A stretch of DNA of 64,000 bases from Boswellia sacra (GCA_013180625.2 SNVD02011590.1:1-64000); one strand, 5' to 3'. Counted from the stretch's first letter, positions 25,301 to 36,742 are shown. Notes: a model not told the origin generated them from the letters alone. Made by a program: numbers and translations.

Positions 25301-25786
25301 ACCATCCCAACATGATTTAAAATTTGTTAAAAACTGTTTATTTCCAGTCATGTGCTAGGAACAACCACTGTCAAAATACCACAAACCGTTAGAAGTATAT
25401 TCAAGAGTAGTAAGAGCAACATGACATACTTTTTTGTCTTTCTTAACCCACTGCAGTTGTGATTTTGGTAACAGTTTGAATTGTTTTGACCTTTTATGCA
25501 AAAGATTTAACAATTTAAAGCATCTAGGCCTAATATGTCCCTTTTTACCACAAAAATAGCAAATAGGAATGAATTTCCTTACCTTTTCAGGACTGGATTT
25601 GAAAGAACTCAGAGGAGAAACAAATGTTTCACTGCTCTTGGAATTAGGACTTGACTTTAAAGAGTTAAGTTCAAAATTCTTACCTGATGTTGAAGCTTTC
25701 ACAAAAACTGTTTTTGATGAAGATGCAACATTACCTTCTGTGTATCCCAATCCATGTTTGTTAGAGTTGTCTCTTCCAAGACTCAA
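22303..25786 (-). pseudogene. Copia-1 pol (protease, integrase, RT, RNase H), degenerate
   Basis: Order on the minus strand: second knuckle CYFCGKKGHIRPRCF (about 25560), protease LWYFDSGCS then a stop in place of the next Arg (25352), a protease tail with NLISISQICDEKYTVNF (25170), GAG-pre-integrase LWHQKLGHLNYKDLVKL (about 25010), integrase core RSDHGKEFEN...PEQNGIVERKNRT (24630-24500), IN C-terminus to 23880, RT beginning near 23760, [20 protein letters not shown] (23510), [10 protein letters not shown] (about 23240), then RNase H FSDTDWAGNADDRKSTSGGC, STAEAEYIAA and LADLFTKALDTIRF ending CQLHE at 22303. Catalytic motifs are mostly visible, but at least five stops or frameshifts break it. 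Confidence 0.9.
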
Positions 25787-27215
25787 GACCTGATCAAGTT
25801 GGCTGCTCCAATTTTGAGTTGATCAACACATCTCTTGCTTTCAGCCAGTTCTGTTGTGATTTTCTCAATATGTGCTATTTTATCTGTCAAAACAGTCTCC
25901 AGTTCTGAGATATGGTTTTTAGCAAAGGATTTTTCACATTCCAGCACTTCAATCTTCTTCTTCAAGATTTTGATTTCTTCCTTCTAATTCAGCAATTCAC
26001 CATAGAGTGCATTGTATGTCTCTTGCAACTCTTCATAGTATTCTGGTCCATCTTCTTCATCTGAATGATCAACACTTGTTCTACAATTTTCTGTTATGTC
26101 AGACATAACAACTTTCCCTTTATCTGCTGCAGATGCTGTAAATGCAACAAATTGCTCATGCAATCTTGATCTTCTGACTCCGATTCTGATTCATCACTCC
26201 AAGTTACTGTCAGTCCTTTGTTTTTCTTCTTGAGATTAGCACATTCAGATTGAATATGCCCATAACCAGAACATTCATAACACTGAATCTGCCCTTTCTT
26301 TTCAGGTTGTTTTGGCTTCTTCTTATCATTCTCCTTGCTGAACTTTCTGAATTTCTCTTCACTTGAGTTTGATGGCTTTCCTTGGTTCTTTTTCCTGAAA
26401 TTTCTTTTCATGAACTTGACATAATTTCTTGTTAGAAAAGCAATCTGTTTAGAATCAGTTTCATCAAGCTCATCACTACATTCATCATCAGATTTTTCAG
26501 CTTTCACATTAAATGTAATGCTTTTACCTTTTTGCTTCCTAGTACTTTGATTTATTTTAAAGTTTTGGAGAATGCCAATCAGTTCATCAACTCTCATCTC
26601 ATCAGTGTTTTTAACTTCCTCAATGGCTGAGATTTAGGGTTGAAATTTATCTGGGATAGACCTAATTATTTTGCTAACAACTTCTGCATCCATGAAAGTT
26701 TTTCCAAGCATGTATGCCAAATTTGTAATGTGACATATCTTAGAGTAAAACTCAGAAATTGACTCATCCTCATGCATCATCAGATTTTCAAATTGAGAAT
26801 TAAGTCACATCAATTTAGATCTTTTAACAGATGCGGTACCTTCATGTTTTACCTCAAGTATGTCCCAAGATTCTTTGGCCACTTTGCACCTTGAAATCTG
26901 TCCGAAGTTATTTAAGTCCACTACAGCAAAAATTGCATTGAGAGCCGTTGAATTCCAGCTGGAACGTTAGTATTCTTCATCAGTCCATTCATCCTTAGGT
27001 TTTGGTTTGGAATCACCAAAAGCATTCAACTTTGTTGGCGGTGTCCATCCTTTAAGCACACTAGTCCATGCCCTGTCATCAAGAGATTTGATATACATCA
27101 TCATTCTTACCTTCCAATATGGGTAATTACCATCATCGAGAATAGGTGGTTGCGTTCCAGATCCTCCATTGCGAATAAACTCTATCCTTCCAGATCAACG
27201 TGATCGTTTTCTTCA
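25787..27215 (-). pseudogene. Copia-1 gag (UBN2-type with CCHC knuckle), degenerate
   Basis: Upstream part (27190-26620) reads PPILDDGNYPYWKVRMMMYI, then EVKHEGTASVKRSKLM and FENLMMHEDESISEFYSKI, typical of Sirevirus-type gag, with stops near 26990, 26805 and 26630. The open stretch 26597-26094 is Lys/Glu-rich and contains CYECSGYGHIQSEC (CCHC). 25965-25787 reads as a probable coiled coil (ECEKSFAKNHISELETVLTD). Start codon not determined; the primer site at 27231-27248 bounds it on the right. Confidence 0.8.
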
Positions 27216-27230
27216 CTTGTCTATCAGTGA

Positions 27231-27248
27231 ACCTGCTCTGATATCGAT
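27231..27248 (-). promoter_or_regulatory. Copia-1 tRNA primer-binding site
   Basis: Minus strand, immediately inside the 5' LTR: GATATCAGAGCAGGTTC. Close to the initiator-Met-type site TGGTATCAGAGC, with one changed base. Copia-2 keeps TTGGTATCAGAGCAGG at 43099. Confidence 0.75.
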
Positions 27249-27394
27249 TGATAGTTCTGGAGGTATGCAGTTATAAGAAATATAACAGTAAATTGTAATG
27301 TAAATTGGCACATGAGGATTTTTACGTGGTTCGGTTATAAAAACCTACGTCCACGGACAGCTATAGAGCTGCAATTCACTAAGTTCTTATTTGT
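27249..27394 (-). repeat. Copia-1 5' LTR, first piece
   Basis: Matches 19021-19165 of the 3' LTR. Interrupted after TTTGT (27390-27394) by TGATAAGTGTC, the start of the Athila-type LTR. The remainder lies at 41297-41848. Confidence 0.92.
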
Positions 27395-28815
27395 TGATAA
27401 GTGTCTATTTATATATCATTTTCATATCAATTCGTCCATGTTTCTTTGCTATATTCCTTGGTATTTTTATGTTTTTGTGTGTTTTTGATGTTTGTAGGAG
27501 TTTTGGAGCAACTTGCACAAAAATGGAGTAAAACCCTTCATTTTCACCTCTGCTAGTCAACCATCTTCTCGGATTTAATTGTATTGATATACAATGAACC
27601 CGATGACATATCATATACCGTTGAAAAGCTCTCGAAGTCTACTTTTTGGGAAATTTACGGTTTATGAATCCATTCAGTGTACCGAAAGTTGCAATCAAAA
27701 CAGTGTGAGAAGTGTAGAAATGTAATTCCACACATCACTGTAGCATGTATAATACGGGACACTGTAGCAGGTTACTGTAGCAGAGTATTTAAACACATTT
27801 TAGGTTTTTATTTTCATAACTTGAAGAGGGGAGAACGTGGAGGAGGCTGCATCTTTGGATTTCTCTCATCTCTTGGAGTTCTTGAAGGAGATTGAAGGCT
27901 TGGAAAGAGGAATAACTACAAATCCTAAGAGATTTCATCAAATTTGCTAAGTTTTCCCTTTCCCTTTCATTTTCTGGAATGTCTCCATATTGTATTGTAT
28001 TTGTATTCTATCTGAATATGTGTAACTAAATCTGAATTGGTTGAGGGTGATTTCGAAGCCCTTGATATGGTTTTTGTGAATTGATTGTGCAAGGAATTGT
28101 TATCCAATTCTCTAATTGAAGTTGCTTGTATTTTCCCTTGTTTAATGCTTATGATTGCTTGCTGGATTGTATTTGGGTGGCCAACTGAATATAATCTGGA
28201 TATTGTCTATTGCTAGACTAGAAATCTTAATCCGTAATTGTCTTGAATTTCTAATCCTTAGTAGCAAAATTGTGATCAGAGATTGCAATTGGAGAATACA
28301 ACCTAAGTTAAATAATCCGAGCTTGTGCGTTTATTGCTTAGATCAACCTATCTTTCTCATCGTAATGCTTCCATTGAATTAAACTCAGAGAGCTTGTTCT
28401 AGGTTGTTTAATGGATAGAGATTAAATAAAGAGCTTGTTTTATTTAACACAAAGTAAGGAAAGATTGGGATAACAGAGCTTGTTGTTATCTACGGTTGGT
28501 AATTTCAATGGTGTAATTGGATGACAATTCTACATTTAATTCGCAAATCCATATCTTGTGGTAGATGAGAGGATCCCTTAAACAGCTTTCTCCCATTGAT
28601 TTTTCTTCAAATTTATTTTCCTGTTTTGTTATTCTTTACTTGCATTTCTTATTTGTCATTTAGTAAATCAATTCACAAAAATCCCCCCTGTTTAGTTTTA
28701 TTGTTGCTGAAATACAAATCAATTTAGAAGCAATCCTCGTGGGAACGATATCTTTACTCAATGCACTTTATTACTTGTGCGACTCAAGTATACTTGCTAT
28801 TTTCAAACTGCATCA
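27395..28815 (+). repeat. Athila-type LTR A (1421 bp)
   Basis: TGATAAGTGTCTATTT...AAACTGCATCA. Preceded by TTTGT. Contains three CACTGTAGCA-like repeats near 27740-27785. Roughly 97 percent like LTR B over the first 500 bp by hand count. A third, solo copy is at 45873-47284. Confidence 0.92.
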
Positions 28816-28820
28816 GTTTT

Positions 28821-28838
28821 TGGCGCGTTGCCCGGGAG
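28821..28838 (+). promoter_or_regulatory. Unit A primer-binding site, damaged
   Basis: TGGCGCGTTGCCCGGGAG has lost one C and gained another relative to unit B, so pairing with the Asp tRNA 3' end is broken. Confidence 0.75.
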
Positions 28839-28928
28839 TGATTTTCTAATCGCTTTGTATTTTGTTTTCATTGTTGGGATTCATATTTATCTTTGTTTTT
28901 CTTTTCTGATTGTTTGTGTTTAGATAAC

Positions 28929-29747
28929 ATGGCCGTAAACTTCTATCAATTCATTAGCGGATTTGAGCCACAAGTACCATGGAGAGTAAATGAGGTAAGC
29001 ACTCCGAACATTGAACAACAACTTTCTGAGCTAACCTCTCTTGTGGAAAACATGGCTGTAGGAGATGTGCAAAAATCTTATGAATGTGGGATATATTCTA
29101 CGATGGAGCATCCAATCGACATGTATCCAACTTTACAAGAAGAATATATGGAACAAGCCAATGCCATGGGTGGATTTCCAGGACAAACGAGGCAATGGTA
29201 TGATCCTTTCTCTAGCACTTACAATGCTGTATGGGAAGATCAACATAATTTCAGTTACTGGAATCATCAACCAATCACTCCAAATGCCATACGAAATCGG
29301 CCACAAGGTTTTAATCAATCTAGAGTGCAGCAACCATTTCAAATGCAACCACCACCAATGCCACAACCAGCACCACAACCAGCTCCAGAAAACTCAGTTA
29401 TGTCACTCCAGGATATTGTTAATGAACTTGCCACTAACACAATGCAATTCCAGCAGGAAACTGGGGCAAGTATCCAAAACCTGGTAAATCAAATGGAACA
29501 ACTGGCTACTATCATGAGCAAATACGAGGGCCAAGGCTCAGAAGAATTATCTTGTCAAACGGTGATCAATCCAAGAGAGAATTCTTGTGCGATAACTTTA
29601 CAAAATGGAGAGCAATTAGATTTCCTGCCAAAGAAATCACAAACTGATGAAGGAGATGACACCACTTCCACCATGAACACACCAAATCATCTTCTAAGGT
29701 CATCTGAACTCAATTCCTTCTTATGTTACTCCTCCACCATGTCCTAG
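28929..29747 (+). pseudogene. Unit A shortened Athila-type gag
   Basis: Opens MAVNFYQFISGFEPQ at 28929, just downstream of the primer site, so the usual N-terminal capsid part of an Athila gag is missing. The remaining part holds the former zinc knuckle ECGIYSTMEHPIDMYPTLQE, in which two of the four expected ligand cysteines are tyrosines (TAT). It continues with GQTRQWYDPFSSTYN and a Pro/Gln-rich linker (about residues 140-185), then a stretch with SIQNLVNQMEQLATIMSKYE. The reading frame closes at 29747; frameshifts separate it from the protease. The same N-terminal loss and Cys-to-Tyr changes are present in unit B, so they predate the split of the two units. Confidence 0.85.
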
Positions 29748-30341
29748 CAGATTTGCAAAATCAAAGAAGGAGGGACAAGAACAAGAAATCCTGGAAACTT
29801 CTCACAAAATCGAGGTAAATATACCACTTCTGGATGCTATCGAGCAAGTACCTTGTTATACAAAATTTCTCAAGGAGTTATGCACCAACAAGATAAAGTT
29901 GAAGGGAAATGAGAAAGTAAGTGTGGGGGAAAATGTTTCAGCTGTATTGCAAAGAAAAATTCCTCCAAAATGCAAAGATCCAGGTACGTTCATCATTCCA
30001 TCACCATTGGTAATACCAAGTTTGAAAGAGCTATATTAGATTTAGGAGCATCTATTAATGTCATGCCATATTCTATTTATTCTTCTTTAAATCTTGGACC
30101 TTTTGCGAAAACTGGTATTACCATTCAGTTTGCTGATCATTTTAATGCATATACCAAAAGAGTTGTGGAAGATGTGCTTGTGCAAGTGAATCAATTGGTT
30201 TTCCCAGCAGACTCTTATGTTCTTGAAATAGAGGATGAGACATCTCCTAATCCAACACCGATTCTTTTAGGTAGACCATTCTCGAAAACTGTTAGAACCA
30301 AGATTGATGTTCATGATGGCACTCTGACCATAAGCGTTTGA
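29748..30341 (+). pseudogene. Unit A Athila-type protease
   Basis: After a linker (29760-29970, containing the purine motif AAGTGTGGGGGAAAA at 29919) the protease reads TIGNTKFERAILDLGASINV from about 30000, then FADHFNAY, PADSYVLEIEDE and PILLGRPFSKT. This is the retropepsin-like domain of Athila/Tat-clade elements (DLGAS active site). One base is missing before TIGNTK relative to unit B, and the end decays near 30340. Confidence 0.85.
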
Positions 30342-30965
30342 TGGCTAAGTAGTGATATGTTTTCACAATATTTTTGAGCAATGAAGGTACTCTAGTGCTT
30401 ACAGTCTGTATTTGCACAGTTGACATTGGTTGTTCTTTGCCACCACAATATTTTGAGTGTAACTCTCCAAGGAAGTATTGGATTGTAGCTATTATTGCGC
30501 ATACTAGGACGAAATTCCAATGAGTCAGGAAAAAAAAAAAAATATTTGTACAAGTGTCGCAAAGAAATGGAGGAGCTGTGACAACTTGAGAGACTAGAGC
30601 TATCACCACAAATAGGTATGATGTTTCGTACATTGAATTGCCTTTATCTAATGAGATACTTCTTCCTTTTGTGATGAAAGCCAATACCTTGGAGCTTAAG
30701 TCACTTCCAGATCATTTGAATCATGGATTCTTGGGTGAGAATGATATTTTGCCAGTTACAAAGGAAATGGGCCTTGCACGAATACAAGAAAGAGAAACTC
30801 GTCCGAATACTTACAGATCACAAAGTAGCTATTGAGTGGACAATTGTTGACATCCAAGGCCCATCCATATGCATTGACCGTATTTTGTTAGAAGAGGGAT
30901 CCAAGCCCATTAGAGAAGCACACCGGAAATTGGATCCTCCCATGATGGAACCAACGTCGGGCTGA
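30342..30965 (+). pseudogene. Unit A pre-RT segment, pol deleted after it
   Basis: Frames across 30580-30950 give ANTLELKSLPDHLNHGFLGE, then ILTDHKVAIEWTIVDIQGPS and RILLEEGSKPIREAHRKLDP. This is the conserved region just before reverse transcriptase in Athila/Tat elements. The match stops after PPMMEP at about 30950 and passes directly into the post-pol motif GACGTTAAACCAAGCGCTTA. No YxDD, RNase H or integrase motif follows. Unit B has the same join near 38770, so the pol deletion is ancestral to both. Confidence 0.85.
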
Positions 30966-31290
30966 GGACGTTAAACCAAGCGCTTATTGGGAGGCAACCC
31001 AATGTTTTTGAAAATAAAAAAAAAAGAAGAAAAGAAAAATAAAATGAGGTAATAATGATCGATTTTTGTGTCTCAAGGAGATTCCTTTCGTAGGCCATCA
31101 AATTGATCATGTTTTATCTCTCTTTGCCATCTGTCTCATTTGTTTTTATATTTTTTACTTGTTTTTTACTTTTGTTTGCTATTGTGTTGTAATCTCTTTT
31201 ATGTGTCTTTAGTTTCGTTTTTGCTCTTTTCTTTTCCTTCCTTTTGTTTAATTTGATTATTCCGCACTTCGAATTCATTTGTGCAACAGC
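30966..31290 (+). other. Unit A Athila post-pol non-coding segment
   Basis: Starts with the Athila-typical AAGCGCTTATTGGGAGGCAA motif (30978) followed by T-rich DNA. No gene. Confidence 0.6.
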
Positions 31291-32037
31291 TTGAAGAAAC
31301 ATTCAAGCGGGAGCTGAAGTCATTGCTCGAAGGTTTGAAACGTGCATATCTTGGAGTAAAACAAACTCAATTGCATTATCGGTAATAGCTCTCCTTTTTT
31401 GCTCTTCAATGGATGCCGATATCTTTGTGTCAAACCTTCGTAAATATTTCTCTTCACTTCCTCAAAATGCTGTGTATAAAATTTATAAAGTGTGGATGAC
31501 TAGACTTTGGGCGTTGATGCTCCTAAATGTGCCTGCGGAGATCCGATGGCTTATCGAAGCCAAGGTGAGATTGTCCGGTGAGCCGGACATTAATCTCGCA
31601 AAATACATGCCTGGTCTAGGAAGAGCTACTACGCCAAGAGGCGAAGAGCGAAAAGGTTACAAGTATGTTATAAATGTGCTAGATGGAATTGTAACCAGAC
31701 TTGTCGTTCATTAGGTTTTGCGTCCAGGAATAGAGAAGATAAACTTTCATTTATTAAGATTTGTTTGAGTAATGAGTCGCTGGATAATGTTTTGTTAACT
31801 CTCGAGTCACATTCTTGTGGACTTGTTCAGCGTGAATTGCTTAATCTATGGACACAATTTCGTGATGAATTTCAGTGTTATAGTCTATGGAATCTGACTA
31901 AAAACGACCCTGTTTGCCAGTTTATAAGAAAACTGGATGGGAAGCAAATCCCCGACTTCATAGAGACGTTTCAGGCCGTTACTGGACGTAAAACAGAGAA
32001 GCATGTGAGCCACATTCCAACTACTTGTATAATTTGA
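31291..32037 (+). pseudogene. Unit A ORF region of unknown origin
   Basis: Fragments on the plus strand: KRELKSLLEGLKRAYLGVKQ (about 31305), MDADIFVSNLRKYFSSLPQN opening at 31409, then NVPAEIRWLIEAKVRLSGEP and DINLAKYMPGLG. In a shifted frame come YKCARWNCNQTCRSLGF (about 31660) and LSNESLDNVLLTLESHSCG (31765), then RELLNLWTQFRDE and DPVCQFIRKLDGKQIPD to about 31960. The composition is protein-like and the Cys spacing in CARWNCNQTC could be a metal site. The family is not recognised. It could be a second captured host sequence or an env-region relic. The first fragment faintly resembles a second pre-RT copy. Confidence 0.5.
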
Positions 32038-32194
32038 ATGTGTGTTGTTGTTGTCGATTTTTATTTCTTTATGTGTGTTTTCGTTTGATCTGATTATCAA
32101 TGTTGTTTTTGTGTTGTGTTGTTTGTTGATTTTGTTTGTTTTAATTTCAAGTTTTCTTTTTGACAAACCATATGACTACCCCATGACATAAGTA

Positions 32195-32480
32195 CACGTG
32201 GGAGACAAGTGTGGAGGTTTTGTCAACTTCCACCGAAAGTATATCTCTACTTTTCATGCTTCACACTGGGATTAAGTGTGGCGGTTTTGTCAACCCCCGC
32301 CGAGTTATCATCCATTTTCCATGCTTCACGTGGGAAGACAAGTGTTAGGTTTTTTTGTCAACCTCGCCGACGCATATCCTCATTTGTTCCAAAATCTTGG
32401 GGCGATAATCTGCATCGAGCAACCCCCACCGAAATTATGTCCCCATGTGTCAAATTTGAGATTTTACGTGTGTATATATC
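32195..32480 (+). repeat. Unit A hairpin array upstream of LOG
   Basis: Repeats beginning CACGTGGG at 32195, 32262 (CACACTGGG) and 32327, spacing 67 and 65 bp, plus a decayed fourth. Each carries an inverted repeat around a TTTTGTC loop, for example GTGGAGGTT / AACTTCCAC. Same array as 40015-40290. Confidence 0.75.
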
Positions 32481-32585
32481 CATTTTGCATATTCTCAAAT
32501 GTCATTTTATAACCTGTCTTGCACTTGAATCGCATAATACCTAACGTACATCATTGTCTAGAACAAGTTTAGAGCACTTTTAGAA

Positions 32586-33238
32586 ATGGAGAAAACACCA
32601 ATTCGGCGATTCCAAAATATATGCGTATTTTGTGGATCGCAATTTGGTAAGATGGAGGTTTACCACAGCAGCTTTTGATCTTGGTAGGACATTAGCTGCG
32701 AGGGGTATTCATTTGATTTATGGAGGGGGTAGTCTTGGGCTAATGGGGTGTGAGTCAACAGCTGCATCCCTAGGAGGGAGCAAAGTTCTCGGCATTATCC
32801 CTAAACCATTAGCTGTACGAGAAATCGTAGGCAACACAATCGGGGAAGAGTTACAGGTCTCTAGTATGCATGAGCGTATTGCACATATGTTTGTTAAGTC
32901 CGATGCATTTATAGCTTTGCCGGGTGGTTATGGTACATTAGAGGAGATATTTCAAATCACCTCTTGGGCACAGCTAAACATCCATCGGAAACCCATTGGT
33001 TTTGTTAAATGTTAATAATTTTTTTGATGGTTTGTTGTCCTTTCTTGATCAAGCTGTAGAAAAAAATTTCATCTCACCATGCATCGATGCCAAATCCTTG
33101 TTACGCTTCAAACGGCATGGGATTAATTGACAAACTGACAAGAATTCATCTACTTCGCCTGATCCAACAACAGCTCGGATTGATTGGTTTGGAGAAGGCA
33201 ATAAGAGGCGTAAACGGGATTTAACACTCCATCTGTAA
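32586..33238 (+). pseudogene. Unit A captured LOG-type gene (cytokinin riboside 5'-monophosphate phosphoribohydrolase-like)
   Basis: Intronless sense copy, ATG at 32586, TAA at 33236-33238. LOG enzymes release free cytokinin bases from their riboside monophosphates in the cytosol. Motifs: RICVFCGS-type N-terminus (NICVFCGSQFG), the nucleotide-site motif GGGSLGLMG (about 32727-32755, intact here), MHERIAHM, and PGGYGTLEE (about 32920-32945, intact). Typical plant LOG genes have several introns, so this is a cDNA-derived copy. Breaks: missing bases at about 32650 shift the frame early, an extra base near 33002 gives a stop after KPIGFVKC, and the C-terminal third (33080-33160) has further changes. 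A 14-base A-run at 33595-33608 could be a relic poly(A) tail. Confidence 0.88.
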
Positions 33239-35216
33239 TCTCTATTTGCTGGTTTGCTTCGTTTTTTGTTTGCTTTCTTTTTATTGTGTTTATTTGAAGT
33301 TTTTCATGTTATTTAGTTTGAGATTTTTCAGGTTGTTTCTTTCCTCCCAGGTAATATTTTCTAATCTTGGTTTTTAGAGTGGTGGCTTAAAAAGTTTAAG
33401 TCCTCTTGAAACGCATTATGGATCTCTTTAATCTATAATGGCTGAATAAGGATGCTAACTTCTAAACTTTTTAGACCCATTCTAACTAACTTGTTTGTGT
33501 TTGTTGCCTTGTTGAACTTTGTTATTTTATGAGTGAGTTTAGTTTTGCGTAATTTAGAGTTGTTATGTGTTTTTATCTTTATCAGTTTCGATTCAAAAAA
33601 AAAAAAAACATTGTGGAAAAACCTGAGAATGGCAGAATATGGGGTTTTCGTAACTCTTGAAACGCTTCTCTCTCAATAAATCTGTAGTTTGTTTATTTCA
33701 TGTTGTTTGAAGTGTCTTGTTTCTTGTTTTGTTCTTTCATAATAAAGGTAAATAGGCTGGAAACCTAAAGTCTGCGGGCTACTGGTCCTAAGGATTGTTG
33801 AAATATACAATCTTGACTCAGGTGTAACAACGCCACGTACCTCTTTTCCTGTATTTTGTGGGTCGATGATAAGATAATGATTGAATTAAGAATAACTCTT
33901 GGAAAATGATAAATGATGCATGGATCTGTGTGCTTGAAATGTCTATTGGTTTTCGCTTTGCTTTTGATTCTTGCGCAACATTGAGCACTAAGCTATTATC
34001 ACTGAGTTATTTGTTCACTTAGAGAAAGTTTATGTAATTTAAATGTTTCTTCATATTTCAATGAATTCTAGAACTTGTTTGATTGTCACTCAAGGCGAAA
34101 TCCTAGACTGTGCAACATTGGGGAAATGATTTAGGCCATCTTTGGACCGTTTGAGCCTTAATAGCCAACCTTGATAGAAATTGATCCCTAGTTACCCCTT
34201 TGAGCCTCTGTAATCCTTTTCTTTGTTAACTCACTAAAAGATTTCCTAACCTAAAATGATTTTGTTCCAAACAGTTAATCCCTTACCTATGAGCATGTCG
34301 ATCATTCACAATTAAATTCTGAGCTATGTTCTGGTTTTGGGAAGTTAGAGGAGGTTGGGATGTATCATGAGCAATACAAGTGAGTTCCATTGTGTTTGCA
34401 AAAAAAAAAAAGCCAATCTGTACCTATCGTCCACGTACTTACACATTGAGGACAATGTGTTGTTTAAGTGTGGGGGAGGGGAAGTGTAATACAAAAAAAG
34501 AAAAAAAAGAAAAAAAGAAGAAAAAAAAAGAACAAAAGAAGAAGAATAAGAGATCTATACCCTTAATGTTCTTAAAAGAATGAAACAACAAAGTGTGGGG
34601 GTGTAGTTTTCTTTTGTTTTCTGCAAAAAAAAAAAAAAAAAAAAGATTGTGTGTTCTAAATAAGTTTGGGGGAGTAACCTGGTGAATTGAAATGAAGTTT
34701 TGTTATAGGCTTGAGCTCTACATAGTCTTGAATGATTTATGTGTTTGTGGTTGATTTGAGCCAAATTATTATCCTTTATCATACCTTCACCCAAGCCAAA
34801 CGTTACAAGCTTAATAAAGTCCTACTTGATCCTTGGTGTTGTGCATGTCTACATTAGTGGAGAGTGACTTGAAAAGCAGGCCTATGGAGTTCATTTATAC
34901 AAACATCTTCAATATTAAATATGATTCATTTTTATGCATAAACTCATCTGGGTTACAAGTGATTAGGTGAGAATGGCTCTAAACACACACACTTGAGGAA
35001 TTGAAGTGAAGCGAAACTAATCTTTGAGATGAAATTCTTGATTAAGTGCATTATTTTGAAGTTTTCCTTGGGTTATCATTAAGTACAATCTTTGAGGCCT
35101 ATTTGCAAGATGAAGCATTTGTGTGTTTTAATTTTTTGTTGATTCTGTTTCGGTTTAGTTTTATTTCATATTGTCGTAGTTGCTCGAGGACTAGCAAGTC
35201 TAAGTGTGGGGGAATT
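33239..35216 (+). other. Unit A tail between LOG and the next LTR, with repeated purine tracts
   Basis: No gene recognised. Holds four copies of an Athila-type polypurine motif, AAGTGTGGGGG or a variant, at 34466, 34591, 34662 and 35202; the last lies directly before the LTR at 35217 and is the likely functional one. Also A-rich runs at 33595-33608, 34400-34411, 34494-34545 and 34626-34644. Confidence 0.7.
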
Positions 35217-36629
35217 TGATAAGTGTCTATTTATATATCATTTTCATATCAATTCGTCCATGTTTCTTTGCTATATTCCTTGGTATTTTTATGTTTGTGT
35301 GTGTTTTTGATGTTTGTAGGAGTTTTGGAGCAACTTGCACAAAAATGGAGTAAAACCCTTTATTTTCACCTCTGCTAGTCAACCATCTTCTCGGATTTTA
35401 ATTGTATTGATATACAATGAACCCGATGACATATCATATACCGTTGAAAAGCTCTCGAAGTCTACTTCTTGGAGAAATTTACGGTTTATGAATCCATTCA
35501 GTGTACCGAAAGTTGTAATCAAAACAGTGTGAGAAGTGTAGAAATGTAATTCCACACAGCACTGTAGCATGTATAATACGGGATACTGTAGCACGTTACT
35601 GTAGCAGAGTATTTAAACACATTTTAGGGTTTTATTTTGATAACTTGGAGAGGGGAGAAAGTGGAGGAGGCTGCATCTTTGGATTTCTCTCATCTCTTAG
35701 AGTTCTTGAAGGAGATTGAAGGCTTGGAAAGAGGAAGAACTACAAATCCTAAGAGATTTCATCAGATTTGCTAAGTTTATCATTTCCCTTTCAATTTCTG
35801 GAATTGCTATGTATTGTATTGTATTTATGACCTTCTTGAACATGTGTAACTGAATCTGAATTGGTTGAGGGTGATTTCGAAGCCCTTGATATGGATTTAG
35901 TGAATTGATTGTGCAAGGAATTGTTATCCAATTCTCTAATTGAAGTTGCTTGTATTTTCCCATGTTTAATGCTTATGATTGCTTGCTGGATTGTATTTGG
36001 GTGGCCAACTGAATATAATCTGGATATTGTCTATTGCTAGACTAGAAATCTTGATCCGTAATTGTCTTGAATTTCTAATCATTAGTAGCAAAATTGTGAT
36101 CAGAGATTGCAATTGGAGAATACAACCTAAGTTAAATAATCCGAGCTTGTGTGTTTATTGCTTAGATCAACCTATCTTTCTTATCGTAATGCATCCATTG
36201 AATTAAATTTAGAGAGCTTGTTCTAGGTTGTTTAATGGATAGAGATTAAATAAAGAGCCTGTTTTGTTTAACAACAAAGTAAGGAAAGATTGGGATAACA
36301 GAGCTTTTTGTTATCTACGGTTGGTAATTTCAATGCTGTAATTAGATGACAATTCTACAATTAATTCGCAAATCCATATCTTGTGGTAGAGAAGGATCCC
36401 TTAACCACTTTCTCCCATTGATTTTTCATTCAAATTTACTTTCTGTTTTGTTATTCTTTACTTGCATTCTTATTTCATTTAGTAAAGCATTCAACAAAAA
36501 TCCCCCCTGTTTATTTTATTGTTGCTGGAAATAACAAATTCAATTAGAATCAATCCTCGTGGGAACGATATCTTACTTATCACTTTATTACTTGTGCGAC
36601 TAGTATACTTGCTAGTTTCGAACGCATCA
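35217..36629 (+). repeat. Athila-type LTR B (1413 bp)
   Basis: TGATAAGTGTC (35217) to CGAACGCATCA (36629). Preceded by a purine tract of unit A and followed by the unit B primer site, so it serves as 3' LTR of A and 5' LTR of B at once. Confidence 0.93.
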
Positions 36630-36635
36630 AGTTTT

Positions 36636-36653
36636 TGGCGCCGTTGCCGGGGA
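36636..36653 (+). promoter_or_regulatory. Unit B tRNA-Asp primer-binding site
   Basis: TGGCGCCGTTGCCGGGGA, six bases inside LTR B, complementary to the 3' end of plant tRNA-Asp as used by Athila-type elements. Intact, unlike unit A. Confidence 0.88.
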
Positions 36654-36742
36654 TTGATTTTCTAATCGATTTGTTATTTTGTTTTCATTGTTGATTCATA
36701 TTTTCTTTGTTTTTCTTTTCTGATTGTTTGTGTTTAGACAAC

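Noticed and set aside
29133..29378. Minus-strand frames rich in Trp/His opposite gag
   Set aside because: Antisense shadows of the Pro/Gln-rich gag linker; the same shadow occurs at 36947-37192.
32586..33238. LOG copy as an independent processed pseudogene inserted by LINE machinery
   Set aside because: Same position in both Athila units, sense orientation, between post-pol motif and polypurine tracts, and no flanking target duplication visible; capture by the element fits better, though a LINE-mediated insertion into an ancestral element remains possible.
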